Shown here: in pieces, positions 1 through 7,927 of the stretch
Layout of the letters: every line of letters starts with the position of its first letter
Position numbering within the stretch: position 1 is the stretch's first letter
Assembly: GCA_035438705.1 (NCBI GenBank)
Contig: DAORIV010000009.1
Coordinates: 1-20,790, forward strand
Length of the DNA stretch: 20,790 nt
Origin: C7867-006 sp035438705
GTDB taxonomy: Bacteria; Patescibacteriota; Minisyncoccia; Phycocordibacterales; DATDWN01
Reading direction: 5' to 3'
Made by a program: the position numbers and the translations under genes
Notes under the pieces: generated by a model
What the model saw: only the letters and a program-made list of their open reading frames with translations
Told to the model about the DNA's origin: nothing
Databases searched by the model: none

Positions 1-300
1 TCAAAAAATGAGAAGTTAATGTCATCTGGAACTCAGCTAGAGCTAAGACCGGAGAATCTTCCAGCTATAGAAGAAAATGAACCACTAAGAGTAAATCCTG
101 CATCAACACAACCACAGAAACCTGTTTTTCAAAATGACGTACTAGATAAGCAAATCCCGATAGGTGTTCCTAGATATGCAGAGACTCCAGCAACACCTCC
201 TGTTACCAACCCAATCCTTGAGAAAAAGTTGGGTGGGGTAGGAAATAATACTGCACCAATAAAATACGAAAAGGATCCATATAGAGAGCCGTTAAATTAA
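1..300 (+). CDS. C-terminal part of an unidentified protein (partial, runs in from the left edge)
   Basis: The reading frame is open to the first base of the window, so this is probably the 3' end of a longer gene. An ATG at 19 would give a self-contained 93-aa protein, but no promoter can be judged in 18 nt. The visible residues are rich in Pro, Glu and Asn (segments such as RPENLP, AETPATPPVTNP), with no hydrophobic segment, and look like a disordered cytosolic tail. The stop codon lies 4 nt before the PrgI gene, so the two are probably co-transcribed. In related secretion clusters a polytopic VirB6/TrbL-like protein often precedes PrgI. This could be its tail, but that is inference from position only. 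I do not recognise the sequence itself. Confidence 0.5.
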   Translation, partial: SKNEKLMSSGTQLELRPENLPAIEENEPLRVNPASTQPQKPVFQNDVLDKQIPIGVPRYAETPATPPVTNPILEKKLGGVGNNTAPIKYEKDPYREPLN

Positions 301-304
301 AAAT

Positions 305-739
305 ATGCGATATCAAGTACCACAATTCATAGATGTGGAGGACAAAATAGTTGGACCTCTAACTCTTAAACAATTTGTGTATCTGGCAGGAGGTGCAGGA
401 ATGTGCTTTGTTGTCTATACATACACACCCTTAATTGTAGCGCTTATTATTATTGCAATTATAGCACCGGTTTCTATTGCCTTAGCTTTTTACAAAATAA
501 ACAATAAACCCTTTATTGATTTCTTAGAATCTGCATTTATGTTTTACACCAAACAAAACTTATATATCTGGAAGAAACAAGAAAAGAAAGTTGTGAAGAA
601 GGAAGAGTTAGAAAAAGATCCAAATAAAGTTTTTGTACCTCGGCTTTCTGAAAGTAAACTAAAAGAAATGTCTTGGTCACTTGATGTGAATGAAAATTTG
701 AATCCACTTACAAGTAAAAGTGGGGTAAACACAAAGTAG
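305..739 (+). CDS. PrgI family membrane protein of a type IV secretion system
   Basis: 144 aa. The N-terminus (MRYQVPQFIDVEDKIVGPLT) and the following LKQF..LAGG segment match the PrgI family, the VirB3-like small inner-membrane partner of VirB4 in Gram-positive and CPR secretion clusters. Two adjacent hydrophobic segments (about residues 26-42 and 43-63) form a hairpin, followed by the typical KPFIDFLESAFMF...NLYIWKK amphipathic stretch and a charged cytosolic tail of about 50 residues. It lies immediately upstream of the TraC-like and VirB4 genes, which is the expected order. No Shine-Dalgarno precedes the ATG, and the gene sits 4 nt after the preceding stop. Family assignment is from sequence pattern and context. 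Confidence 0.85.
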   Translation: MRYQVPQFIDVEDKIVGPLTLKQFVYLAGGAGMCFVVYTYTPLIVALIIIAIIAPVSIALAFYKINNKPFIDFLESAFMFYTKQNLYIWKKQEKKVVKKEELEKDPNKVFVPRLSESKLKEMSWSLDVNENLNPLTSKSGVNTK

Positions 740-752
740 AAAAAATATTTAG

Positions 753-761
753 TGCTATAAT
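753..761 (+). promoter_or_regulatory. Extended -10 promoter element (TGC-TATAAT), leaderless arrangement
   Basis: TGC followed by a perfect TATAAT at 756-761, with only 6 nt (AAATTC) before the ATG at 768. Initiation about 7 nt after the hexamer would put the first transcribed base at or next to the start codon, so the mRNA for the TraC-like/VirB4 genes would be leaderless. It also gives these genes a promoter separate from PrgI. Confidence 0.6.
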
Positions 762-767
762 AAATTC

Positions 768-1403
768 ATGGCTGTAAATTCTAAAGCAACACAAGAGTTC
801 GTTCCGATACAAGAAGTTAGAGATGGTATTGCCATACTCAAGGACGGAACCATGCGTGCGGTGGTTATGTCATCATCACTAAACTTTTCACTTAAATCTG
901 AAGATGAAAGAAAAGCTATTGTATTACAATTTCAGGATTTTCTAAACTCATTGGATTTTCCTGTACAAATAAACATACAGTCTAGAAGACTTGATATTAG
1001 ACCATACATAGCTCTTCTTGAAGACAGATACAAGGAACAAATGAATGACTTGATGAAGATACAAACAAGAGAATACATAGAATTCATAAGAAAATTCACA
1101 GAAACAACCAACATAATGACAAAAGGCTTCTATATTGTGGTTCCATACGATCCAGCTCTCATTAATATAAAAAGTGGCACATCAAGTTTTTTTAAAAAAA
1201 CAAGTGCTGAAGAAGATAAAGCTCGAAAAGAAACAACTTTTGAAGAGAATCGGACACAACTTGAGCAAAGAGTTTCTGTGGTTGAACAAGGGCTATCTAG
1301 ATGTGGAATAAGAGTAATCAAACTTGGCACAGAAGAGGTTATTGAATTATTTTACAAAATATTTAACCCGGGGGAAACCGACAAACCAATTAAATCATCA
1401 TAA
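768..1403 (+). CDS. TraC/VirB4 N-terminal-domain-like protein (type IV secretion accessory)
   Basis: 211 aa, soluble, with no signal peptide or membrane segment. The N-terminal pattern (FVPIQEVRDGIAILKDGT, then NFSLKSEDERKAIVLQFQDFLNSL and a Q-I-N-I-Q-S-R strand) resembles the first domain of VirB4/TraC ATPases. There is no Walker A or B motif, and the protein ends before an ATPase domain would begin. A long charged helical region (about residues 85-115 and 140-175) suggests an oligomerisation surface. In CPR clusters such a protein is commonly found between PrgI and VirB4 and is annotated as TraC-family. The next gene is itself a full VirB4, so this looks like a stand-alone paralogue of the N-terminal domain and not half of a broken gene. 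Its role, perhaps docking VirB4 to the PrgI channel, is inferred. Confidence 0.7.
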   Translation: MAVNSKATQEFVPIQEVRDGIAILKDGTMRAVVMSSSLNFSLKSEDERKAIVLQFQDFLNSLDFPVQINIQSRRLDIRPYIALLEDRYKEQMNDLMKIQTREYIEFIRKFTETTNIMTKGFYIVVPYDPALINIKSGTSSFFKKTSAEEDKARKETTFEENRTQLEQRVSVVEQGLSRCGIRVIKLGTEEVIELFYKIFNPGETDKPIKSS

Positions 1404-1408
1404 AATAT

Positions 1409-3220
1409 ATGGGAATTTTCGATTTTCTAAAAACAAATAAAGAAGAGAAAGAGATTTCAACAATCCTGCCTCAAGAAATATATGACTCAAGTTCTTTAGA
1501 GCTTAAAGACGTCATTGCTCCTAGTGCTCTTAAGGTTACTCCAAAAGAAATAAACCTTGGAGAAAAAGTTTTAAGAAGTTTCTTTGTAATTTCATATCCA
1601 AGATATCTATCTGACAACTGGTTTGCACCGATTATAAACCTAGATAAAATTTTTGATGTTTCAATATTTATTAAACCAATAGACACAGCAAATGTACTCC
1701 GAACTTTTCAAAAGAAAGTAGCTGAAGTTCAAAGCCAGATAAACACCAGAGAAGCGAAGGGTCTTGTTAGAGATCCTATGCTAGATACAGCTTATCAAGA
1801 CTTAGAAAACCTTAGAGACAACTTGCAACAGGCACAGGAAAGACTGTTTGATGTAGGACTATATATAACAATGTATGCCAACAACAGTGATGAACTTGAT
1901 AAAGTAGAATCAGAAATAAAATCCATCCTAGAAGCAAAACTTGTATACCTCAAACCTGCATTATTCCAACAAGAACAAGCATTTAAGGCAGCAATACCGA
2001 TAGCAACAGATGGACTGGAGGTGTACAGTAAACTTAACTCATCTCCGCTTTCTTCTTTGTTTCCGTTTATATCATTTGACCTAACTTCAGACAAAGGAAT
2101 ACTTTACGGAATAAACAGACACAACTCATCACTTGTACTTTTTGATAGATTTTCCCTTGAAAACTACAACTCAATTACATTTGCAAAATCAGGTTCAGGA
2201 AAGTCATACATGACAAAAATAGAAATTCTGAGAACTTTGATGTTTGATACGGATGTTATGGTTATTGACCCAGAAAAAGAATACGAGTACTTGGCAGAAG
2301 CGGTAGGGGGTAGATACTTTAACATCTCTCTTAACTCAGAGCACCACATAAACCCCTTTGAAATACCAGCTCCTGGAGAAGATGAGTCTTTTGCGAGTGT
2401 ACTCAGATCAAACATTATAAACCTTGTTGGATTGTTTAGACTTATGATGGGAGGACTGACACCTGAGGAGGATGCGATAATTGATAGAGCTATAACAGAA
2501 ACTTATGCACTTAAGGATATAACCGCTGACTCCAACTTTGAAAATGTAGAACCCCCACTACTTTCTGATTTTGAACTTGTTCTCTCCGGTATGGAAGGTG
2601 GACAATCGCTTGCTCAAAGACTAACTAAATACACGAGAGGAACTTGGGCTGGTTTTATAAATAGACCGAGTAATATTGATATAAATAGGAAGTTTATTGT
2701 GTTCTCTTTACGAGACATGGAGGATGAGCTTAAGCCAATAGCAATGTACATCATAATGCATTACATATGGAACATGATTAGAAAGAAACTCAAAAAGAGA
2801 CTTTTGGTTATTGATGAGGCGTGGTGGATGATGAAATCTGAAGATACAGCATCTTTCCTACTATCACTAGCGAAAAGAGGAAGAAAATACTATTTAGGAC
2901 TTGCAACCATCACTCAGGATGTGGATGATTTTATGAAATCACCGTATGGAGTGCCCATTGTTACCAACTCATCTATACAAATTCTTTTGAAACAGTCTCC
3001 AACTGCCATAGACAAACTTCAACAAGTGTTTAGTCTGACTGATGAAGAAAAATATTTGTTACTGGAATCTGATGTGGGGGAGGGTATTTTCTTTGCTGGA
3101 TTAAAACATGTAGCAATAAAAGTAATTGCTTCATATACCGAAGATCAAATAATTACTTCTGACCCATCTCAAGTTCTGTCTATCAAGAAGGCTCGGGCAG
3201 ATTTAGAAAATAGCCAATAA
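1409..3220 (+). CDS. VirB4-like type IV secretion ATPase
   Basis: 603 aa. VirB4-family motor ATPase that powers pilus or secretion-channel assembly at the cytoplasmic membrane. Residues about 50-250 form the CagE/TrbE/VirB4 N-terminal region, including a coiled-coil-prone stretch around 100-150. Walker A is AKSGSGKS (residues 259-266), followed by DTDVMVIDPEKEYEYLAEAVGGRY, typical of VirB4. Walker B is LLVIDEAWWMM (465-475, Asp469-Glu470), and the TITQDVDDF segment after it is the expected sensor-like motif. Length and motif order match the CD1110-type VirB4-like conjugation ATPases seen in CPR and Firmicutes. It starts 5 nt after the TraC-like gene and is followed 1 nt later by a small membrane protein, so it is inside an operon. 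All key motifs are intact. The transported substrate is not identifiable. Confidence 0.93.
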   Translation: MGIFDFLKTNKEEKEISTILPQEIYDSSSLELKDVIAPSALKVTPKEINLGEKVLRSFFVISYPRYLSDNWFAPIINLDKIFDVSIFIKPIDTANVLRTFQKKVAEVQSQINTREAKGLVRDPMLDTAYQDLENLRDNLQQAQERLFDVGLYITMYANNSDELDKVESEIKSILEAKLVYLKPALFQQEQAFKAAIPIATDGLEVYSKLNSSPLSSLFPFISFDLTSDKGILYGINRHNSSLVLFDRFSLENYNSITFAKSGSGKSYMTKIEILRTLMFDTDVMVIDPEKEYEYLAEAVGGRYFNISLNSEHHINPFEIPAPGEDESFASVLRSNIINLVGLFRLMMGGLTPEEDAIIDRAITETYALKDITADSNFENVEPPLLSDFELVLSGMEGGQSLAQRLTKYTRGTWAGFINRPSNIDINRKFIVFSLRDMEDELKPIAMYIIMHYIWNMIRKKLKKRLLVIDEAWWMMKSEDTASFLLSLAKRGRKYYLGLATITQDVDDFMKSPYGVPIVTNSSIQILLKQSPTAIDKLQQVFSLTDEEKYLLLESDVGEGIFFAGLKHVAIKVIASYTEDQIITSDPSQVLSIKKARADLENSQ

Positions 3221-3221
3221 A

Positions 3222-3590
3222 ATGAGAGAGAAACAACAAATAAATGATACAACAATTTTTTTAATGTTTTTTACCTCACTATTTTTTGATGCCTTCCAAG
3301 CACTTGTGGGTTGGATACCGTATATAGGTAATGTTATAGCTGGACTAATCAGTTTTTTTGCATTTATGACATTCTGGCTTTGGTTTCACATGAAGGGTGT
3401 AAAGATGATGACCCCAAAAAGGTTTGGTTCTTTGGGGTTGGGGGCAGTAATTGAAACCATACCTTTTATAAACTTGATTCCAGCATGGACAATGGTTGTG
3501 GCTTATCTAATTGGAACAACAAAAATAAAAGAAGTGGTAGGAGATAATCCAGTTTTATCAAAGGGAGTAAATATGATTAAAACAAAGTAA
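3222..3590 (+). CDS. Small polytopic membrane protein of the secretion cluster
   Basis: 122 aa, beginning 1 nt after the VirB4 stop codon. It has about three hydrophobic segments: residues 11-30 (TTIFLMFFTSLFFDAFQALVG), 34-56 (GNVIAGLISFFAFMTFWLWF) and 75-97 (GAVIETIPFINLIPAWTMVVAYLIG). The tail is short and basic. The aromatic, Pro-containing motifs (GWIPYIGN, ETIPFINLIPAW) look like two related half-repeats. I do not recognise a named family. The tight spacing implies translation with VirB4, and a structural role in the secretion channel or pilus base is a reasonable inference only. Confidence 0.75.
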   Translation: MREKQQINDTTIFLMFFTSLFFDAFQALVGWIPYIGNVIAGLISFFAFMTFWLWFHMKGVKMMTPKRFGSLGLGAVIETIPFINLIPAWTMVVAYLIGTTKIKEVVGDNPVLSKGVNMIKTK

Positions 3591-3626
3591 AATTGTGAAT
3601 AACAGAAAACCACAAAATATTGCTTG

Positions 3627-3635
3627 TGTTATTAT
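3627..3635 (+). promoter_or_regulatory. Extended -10 promoter element (TGT-TATTAT) for the secreted repeat protein
   Basis: TGT immediately before TATTAT (3630-3635), with 7 nt to the ATG at 3643. There is no Shine-Dalgarno. It has the same geometry as the elements before the genes at 768, 11082 (minus) and 13279, and it supports 3643 over the upstream GTG at 3595 as the start. Confidence 0.5.
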
Positions 3636-3642
3636 TATAAAG

Positions 3643-4644
3643 ATGAAACGTTACGTTCTATTATCTTTAGCCCTGCTTCTATTTTTAGGAAATTTTTCGA
3701 TAGCCCAGTCTCAATTAATAGGGGGTGAAGGTGAATTTTTAATTGAATTTGCCCCAGAAATACCTAAAGCAAATGAAATAGTGGGTGTTTTTGTAAAAAG
3801 TTATTCAACAAATGTAGATGCAGCTACATTTACTTGGAAGATAAACGGTAAAACTCAAAAAAGTGGTGTTGGTGAAAAAAATTTTACTTTTACCATGGGA
3901 GATTATGGTCAAAAAGTTACAGTAGATCTGACTATTAAAACTGCTGAGGGCGCTTTGGTTCAAAAAAACTACTCCTTTATGCCGTCTAGTGTAGATCTTG
4001 TGTGGCAATCTAGTGGTTACGTTCCACCATTTTACAAAGGAAAGGCTTTATTTGCTCACCAAAACACCTTGTCTATAGTAGCAATTCCACACATACCTAA
4101 TAAGAATGGTGTAGAAATGAACCCTAAAAATATGATTTACAAGTGGAGAAAGAATGGTTCTGTGGTTGAAAGTGCATCTGGATTTGGTAGAAATGTTTAC
4201 ACCTTAGATGGTTCACTTATATCTAGAGACTTAAATATAGCTGTAGAAGTTGTGCCCCAAGATGAATCATCGGTGGGTTATTCAACAATTACAATCAAAC
4301 CCACAACACCCACAATAATTTTTTATAAAAAAGACCCTTTATATGGAATAAAGTTCCAGAAAGCATTAGGTGCTGAAGAAGGATTTGGGAACTCTAATGA
4401 AATAACGCTATTTGCTAGTCCATTTTTCTTTGATCTAAATGCTTCTGAGGAATACATTTCCTACAAATGGCTTATAAATGGTGTAGGTATATCTGATTCA
4501 GTTGGAACAAGAAACCAGACATTCAGACAAAAGGAGGGAACGGAAGGATCATCAAACATTTCACTTGTTGTAGAAAATGGAGATAGGCTTCTGCAATATG
4601 CCACAAAAAACATAGGATTAACTTTTACAAAAAATGAAAACTAG
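3643..4644 (+). CDS. Secreted protein with three Ig/PKD-like repeats
   Basis: 333 aa from the ATG at 3643, which begins a textbook signal peptide (MKRYVLLSLALLLFLGNFSIA, likely cleaved before QSQ). A GTG at 3595 would add 16 residues before the signal and is less likely. The mature protein is beta-rich and holds three evenly spaced copies of a W-x-x-N-G strand motif: TWKINGK (Trp65), YKWRKNG (Trp168) and YKWLING (Trp276), about 105 residues apart. Each is preceded by a proline- and aromatic-containing segment, which suggests three Ig- or PKD-like domains. The 3' end overlaps the next gene by 11 nt. Its place between the VirB4 operon and a pilin-like gene suggests an extracellular adhesin or pilus-associated protein. 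No named family is recognised. Confidence 0.8.
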   Translation: MKRYVLLSLALLLFLGNFSIAQSQLIGGEGEFLIEFAPEIPKANEIVGVFVKSYSTNVDAATFTWKINGKTQKSGVGEKNFTFTMGDYGQKVTVDLTIKTAEGALVQKNYSFMPSSVDLVWQSSGYVPPFYKGKALFAHQNTLSIVAIPHIPNKNGVEMNPKNMIYKWRKNGSVVESASGFGRNVYTLDGSLISRDLNIAVEVVPQDESSVGYSTITIKPTTPTIIFYKKDPLYGIKFQKALGAEEGFGNSNEITLFASPFFFDLNASEEYISYKWLINGVGISDSVGTRNQTFRQKEGTEGSSNISLVVENGDRLLQYATKNIGLTFTKNEN

Positions 4645-5605
4645 AATACAAAAAATATTATTTATAATACCGATTATCACATTTTTGTTTTTTGTTTCTG
4701 TATCTTTTGCACAGAACACTCAAAACTATTCTGTATTACAACCTCTTCCTGGTATTGGTGATGGTCAAGGCACAACTGGAAGGGAAATCACTCTTTCACA
4801 ATACTTACCTGCAGTTTTTAATCTTGCAGTTGGTGTTTCTATAGCTTTAGCATTTATATTTATTACAATCGGGGGCATAACTTACGCCACATCGGACTCT
4901 TTCTCTGGGAAGGAGGATGGTAGAAATTATATTAAAAATGCGGTTACTGGACTTCTACTCGTTATTGGTTCATATGTAATCCTATACACCATAAATCCTC
5001 AAATACTTAACTTTAATGTTACTTTCTTGGCCGCACCTGCTCAACAAAACAACCCCACTGTAACTGGAGTCACAACTCCATTTGGTAACTGTTTAGGAGG
5101 TGGTTGTTTAGCTTTTGCTGGAACAGGATTACCTGCAACTGGTAGTGCGGTTGGATCTGGAGTTTCTGTGGCGATGATGCCGAAACTTTTAGCATTAAAC
5201 ACTGCACTTAACGGAAACAATCCACCGATTTCTTGGAGAATTACTGAAGGTGGATACAATGCATCAATAGTACACCAATCACAGTGTCACAACCAAGGTA
5301 CTTGTGTAGATGCAACACCAGTAAACAAAATACCCATAAACCTAAATGCATTTGTTACTTACGCTCAACAAAATGGCCTTTCACCAATTTTTGAAGTAGA
5401 AACAGATGTAGAGTGTTTTAACTTAAAAAGCACAGTGAACCGTGATGGTAGTCCGAGAAGAAATCCTGATGGATCAGCCTTTGTTCCATATACAGGTCCA
5501 ATATTAGTTTTAGGACCAAATCCGAGAACAGGACAAAGACAAATCACAGGCTCCCACTTCTCAGTATATGATTATTCAAGAACGGCACCAACAACTTGCC
5601 CATAA
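4634..5605 (+). CDS. VirB2-like two-helix pilin fused to a Cys-rich M15-peptidase-like domain
   Basis: 323 aa. The signal peptide (about residues 1-26, ending SVSFAQ) is followed by two hydrophobic helices (about 57-85 and 103-121) separated by a short polar loop (SDSFSGKEDGRNYIKN). This is the layout of VirB2/TrbC-type pilins in CPR. After a Gly/Pro/Ala linker comes a globular C-terminal domain (about 180-323). It contains H219-N-Q-G-T-C-V-D226, which fits the HxxGxAxD zinc-binding motif of M15 D-Ala-D-Ala carboxypeptidases, and a late GSHFSVYD (His308) where the second His motif of M15 would lie. Cysteines at 153, 158, 218, 224, 261 and 322 could form disulfides. The pilin half is fairly secure. 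The peptidase reading is a motif match only and could be a non-catalytic fold relative. It overlaps the upstream gene by 11 nt. Confidence 0.75.
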   Translation: MKTRIQKILFIIPIITFLFFVSVSFAQNTQNYSVLQPLPGIGDGQGTTGREITLSQYLPAVFNLAVGVSIALAFIFITIGGITYATSDSFSGKEDGRNYIKNAVTGLLLVIGSYVILYTINPQILNFNVTFLAAPAQQNNPTVTGVTTPFGNCLGGGCLAFAGTGLPATGSAVGSGVSVAMMPKLLALNTALNGNNPPISWRITEGGYNASIVHQSQCHNQGTCVDATPVNKIPINLNAFVTYAQQNGLSPIFEVETDVECFNLKSTVNRDGSPRRNPDGSAFVPYTGPILVLGPNPRTGQRQITGSHFSVYDYSRTAPTTCP

Positions 5606-5609
5606 AAAT

Positions 5610-6833
5610 ATGAATAAAAAAACTTACATTATTGTTGCCATACTACTTATGTTCCTTTTAGGAGGTCTTATTGCGTATTATTTTGTGACACCCAAGGATG
5701 GCACAGATAATGGTGGGGTAGTGAACACATTTAAAAACTTTTTCCCGTTTGGTGGAGATGAGGTCGTTACTGAAGAAAGACCTGTTATAAATGAAAATGA
5801 AGGTGAAAATAACAATGGTTCTGCTTCAGATTTTGATATTACAAAAAAACTAAGAAAACTATCTAGTGAACCTGTTTCTGGTGCTGGAACTTTGGATGTA
5901 AAAGCTGGAACAGTTGTAAGGTACATAGAAAAATCAACTGGACATATTTTTGAAACTGAACTTTTCTCACCAAGACAAGGAAGAATTTCAAATACTACAA
6001 TACCTAAGGTTTATGATGCAGTATGGGGAAACAAAAACAACTCTCTTATAGCAAGATACCTTAAGGATGATGATGTAACAATAGACACATTTTCTTTAAC
6101 AATAAAAGATACCAGCACTACAACAGAAAACACCATAACAGGCATTCCTTTCCCTAATAAAATAAGTGATGTTTCTATTTATGACAATAGTGTTTTCTTT
6201 TTGGAACAAGCACAATCTGGTTCAAATGGTTATATAGGAAACTTCAGTGGAGGAAACAAGAAGTTGATATGGAATTCTCCAATAAGAGAATTGAATTCTC
6301 AGTATGTAAACAGTAACACTGTTGCCCTAAACACAAAACCTGAAGAAAATACTGATGGATTTTTGTATTTTATTAACACCTCAAATGCTTCGTACAGAAA
6401 AGTTTTGGGAAATATTAAAGGGCTTTCTTCATTAGTTGCTCCAGATGCAACAAGGGTATTGTATATTAAACAAGGTGATGACTACACAATGAACCTATAC
6501 GATTTAAGTAAAAGGACTTATACAACAGTAACACCAGAGTCATTCCCGGAAAAATGCGTTTGGGCAACTAAAAACATAGTTTATTGTGCTGTACCGAAAG
6601 AAGGTTTATCCAGTGGAAGCTTAACACTCTGGTATAAAGGAATGACACAACACACTGATGATATATGGAAATACGATCTAACCAACAACACCTCAGAAAT
6701 TATTGTGGACTTAAGGAATGAGGGTGGGGAAACTATTGATGTTATCAAACCCCTTCTTTCTCAGAATGAACAGTATCTAGTATTTATTAACAAAATAGAC
6801 AACTCTCTTTGGAGTTTAGACCTAACTAAGTAG
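5610..6833 (+). CDS. Membrane-anchored beta-propeller-like envelope protein
   Basis: 407 aa from the ATG at 5610, 4 nt after the previous stop. An upstream ATG at 5568 lies inside the preceding gene and would place 14 extra residues before the anchor, so it is less likely. There is one N-terminal hydrophobic anchor (about residues 6-25), then a polar Asn/Glu/Gly-rich linker to about residue 75. A beta-rich domain follows, with recurring blade-like phrases such as ATRVLYIKQGDDYTMNLYDLS, YDAVWGNKNNSLIARYL and QYLVFINKIDNSLWSLDLT, which resemble WD40/TolB-type propellers. The bulk should lie outside the membrane. It is the last gene of the cluster and converges on yidC with 2 nt between stop codons. 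Function is unknown. An assembly or adhesion scaffold for the pilus-like system is plausible from position. Confidence 0.75.
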   Translation: MNKKTYIIVAILLMFLLGGLIAYYFVTPKDGTDNGGVVNTFKNFFPFGGDEVVTEERPVINENEGENNNGSASDFDITKKLRKLSSEPVSGAGTLDVKAGTVVRYIEKSTGHIFETELFSPRQGRISNTTIPKVYDAVWGNKNNSLIARYLKDDDVTIDTFSLTIKDTSTTTENTITGIPFPNKISDVSIYDNSVFFLEQAQSGSNGYIGNFSGGNKKLIWNSPIRELNSQYVNSNTVALNTKPEENTDGFLYFINTSNASYRKVLGNIKGLSSLVAPDATRVLYIKQGDDYTMNLYDLSKRTYTTVTPESFPEKCVWATKNIVYCAVPKEGLSSGSLTLWYKGMTQHTDDIWKYDLTNNTSEIIVDLRNEGGETIDVIKPLLSQNEQYLVFINKIDNSLWSLDLTK

Positions 6834-6835
6834 TT

Positions 6836-7558
6836 TTATACAACTGTAATATTTTTATGGTACTTGTGTTTTATGTAGTACTCCTGTGCTATTGAAAATA
6901 TATTACTCACAAAAAGATATAGGGCTACAGCAGAAGATATGTTGTAAACAACAGCGGTTATAAAAGGGGGGAGGAAGTACTTCATTTGAAATGACATGGC
7001 TTTAGCAAAATCAACTTGTGAAGACTCTTTAGTTTGTGAATCTCCTTGTGCTCCAGTAGCCAAACTTGTCTGTATATATGTCGTAATTCCCACCAGAATC
7101 GCTAATATGAGGCTTTTTTGACCCATATTAACCAAACCAAGGAAAGTCATATTTATAGTTTCAGGAATCCCAACAAAACTGTACAAAAATGCTGTGTTTA
7201 TGGTTGGAAGTCCTATAAACACCCTATACAAACCTATTAGAATCGGAATTTGAATAAACACAACGAGTATTGCTGTGAATGGATTTATACCTTTTTCCTT
7301 ATAATATTCCATTACTTTTATACCTTGTTCTCCTTTGTCTTTATACTTTTCTTTAATTTGCGCTATATCTTTCTCTGTAGCTTTCATTTGTAACTGTGAC
7401 TTCGAAGCTTTTATAGAAAGAGGTAATAATATTATTTTAATTAAGATAGTGAAAATTATAATAACAACACCAACATCAAAAAACGGAAGTTTATATATTA
7501 AAAAAATAAGTCCGTTGTATAATGGCTCAGAAACAAGTGTGTGAAAAATATTAATCAT
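6836..7558 (-). CDS. yidC: YidC/Oxa1 membrane protein insertase
   Basis: 240 aa. Inserts proteins into the cytoplasmic membrane, alone or with SecYEG. The N-terminal LVSEPLYNGLIFLIYKLP, the LIKIILLPLSIKASKSQLQMK segment leading into the cytosolic helical hairpin (about residues 55-90), and INPFTAILVVFIQIPILIGLYRVF are all characteristic. About five hydrophobic segments are present. The size fits the short form without the large periplasmic domain of proteobacterial YidC. It starts 4 nt downstream of the rnpA stop codon and completes the rpmH-rnpA-yidC block found next to dnaA in many bacteria. No terminator separates it from the convergent secretion cluster. Confidence 0.95.
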   Translation of the reverse strand: MINIFHTLVSEPLYNGLIFLIYKLPFFDVGVVIIIFTILIKIILLPLSIKASKSQLQMKATEKDIAQIKEKYKDKGEQGIKVMEYYKEKGINPFTAILVVFIQIPILIGLYRVFIGLPTINTAFLYSFVGIPETINMTFLGLVNMGQKSLILAILVGITTYIQTSLATGAQGDSQTKESSQVDFAKAMSFQMKYFLPPFITAVVYNISSAVALYLFVSNIFSIAQEYYIKHKYHKNITVV

Positions 7559-7562
7559 TTGA

Positions 7563-7913
7563 CTATATTATCATACCGGAAGATGAAAGTAATCCAACAA
7601 CGTCTTTCTCTAGATCCGAATAATCTTTATAAAAACCCTTTTTAAACACAAAAAAATAATAATTTCCTAACTTTATGGTGTTAATGTTTCTTTGAATAAT
7701 AGAGTAGCCTCTTCTTCTTTGTTTGTTTCTATCTACAGAGGATTTTAGTATCTTTTTTGACACAGAAAATGAAAACTTACTTTTACTTAGTTTGTTTATA
7801 TCATTATTGATTTTTGAGACATACAGAACAAAAGAATTAGAGTGGTATCTAACTGATTTTGCCAAAATGTGGCTAAAAATAGACCTTTCTATTCTTCTGT
7901 CTTTAGGTAGCAT
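7563..7913 (-). CDS. rnpA: Ribonuclease P protein component
   Basis: 116 aa, normal length for RnpA. It is the protein cofactor that helps the RNase P RNA process tRNA 5' ends. The N-terminal LPKDRRIERS, central FSFSVSKKI strand and basic RNxxxRR helix (R62-N-K-Q-R-R-R68, preceded by SSVD) match the family. It lies 14 nt downstream of rpmH and 4 nt upstream of yidC, the conserved order. The RNase P RNA gene itself is not recognisable in this window. The ATG at 7913 is preferred because it places the standard N-terminus correctly. Confidence 0.93.
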   Translation of the reverse strand: MLPKDRRIERSIFSHILAKSVRYHSNSFVLYVSKINNDINKLSKSKFSFSVSKKILKSSVDRNKQRRRGYSIIQRNINTIKLGNYYFFVFKKGFYKDYSDLEKDVVGLLSSSGMII

Positions 7914-7927
7914 TAGGATAGTTAATA

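Noticed and set aside
3595..3642. GTG start giving a 16-residue N-terminal extension of the secreted protein
   Set aside because: It would place residues before a complete signal peptide, and the ATG at 3643 has an extended -10 element at the right distance.
5568..5609. Upstream ATG for the propeller-like protein
   Set aside because: It lies inside the preceding gene, and adds polar residues before the membrane anchor; the ATG at 5610 follows the previous stop by 4 nt.
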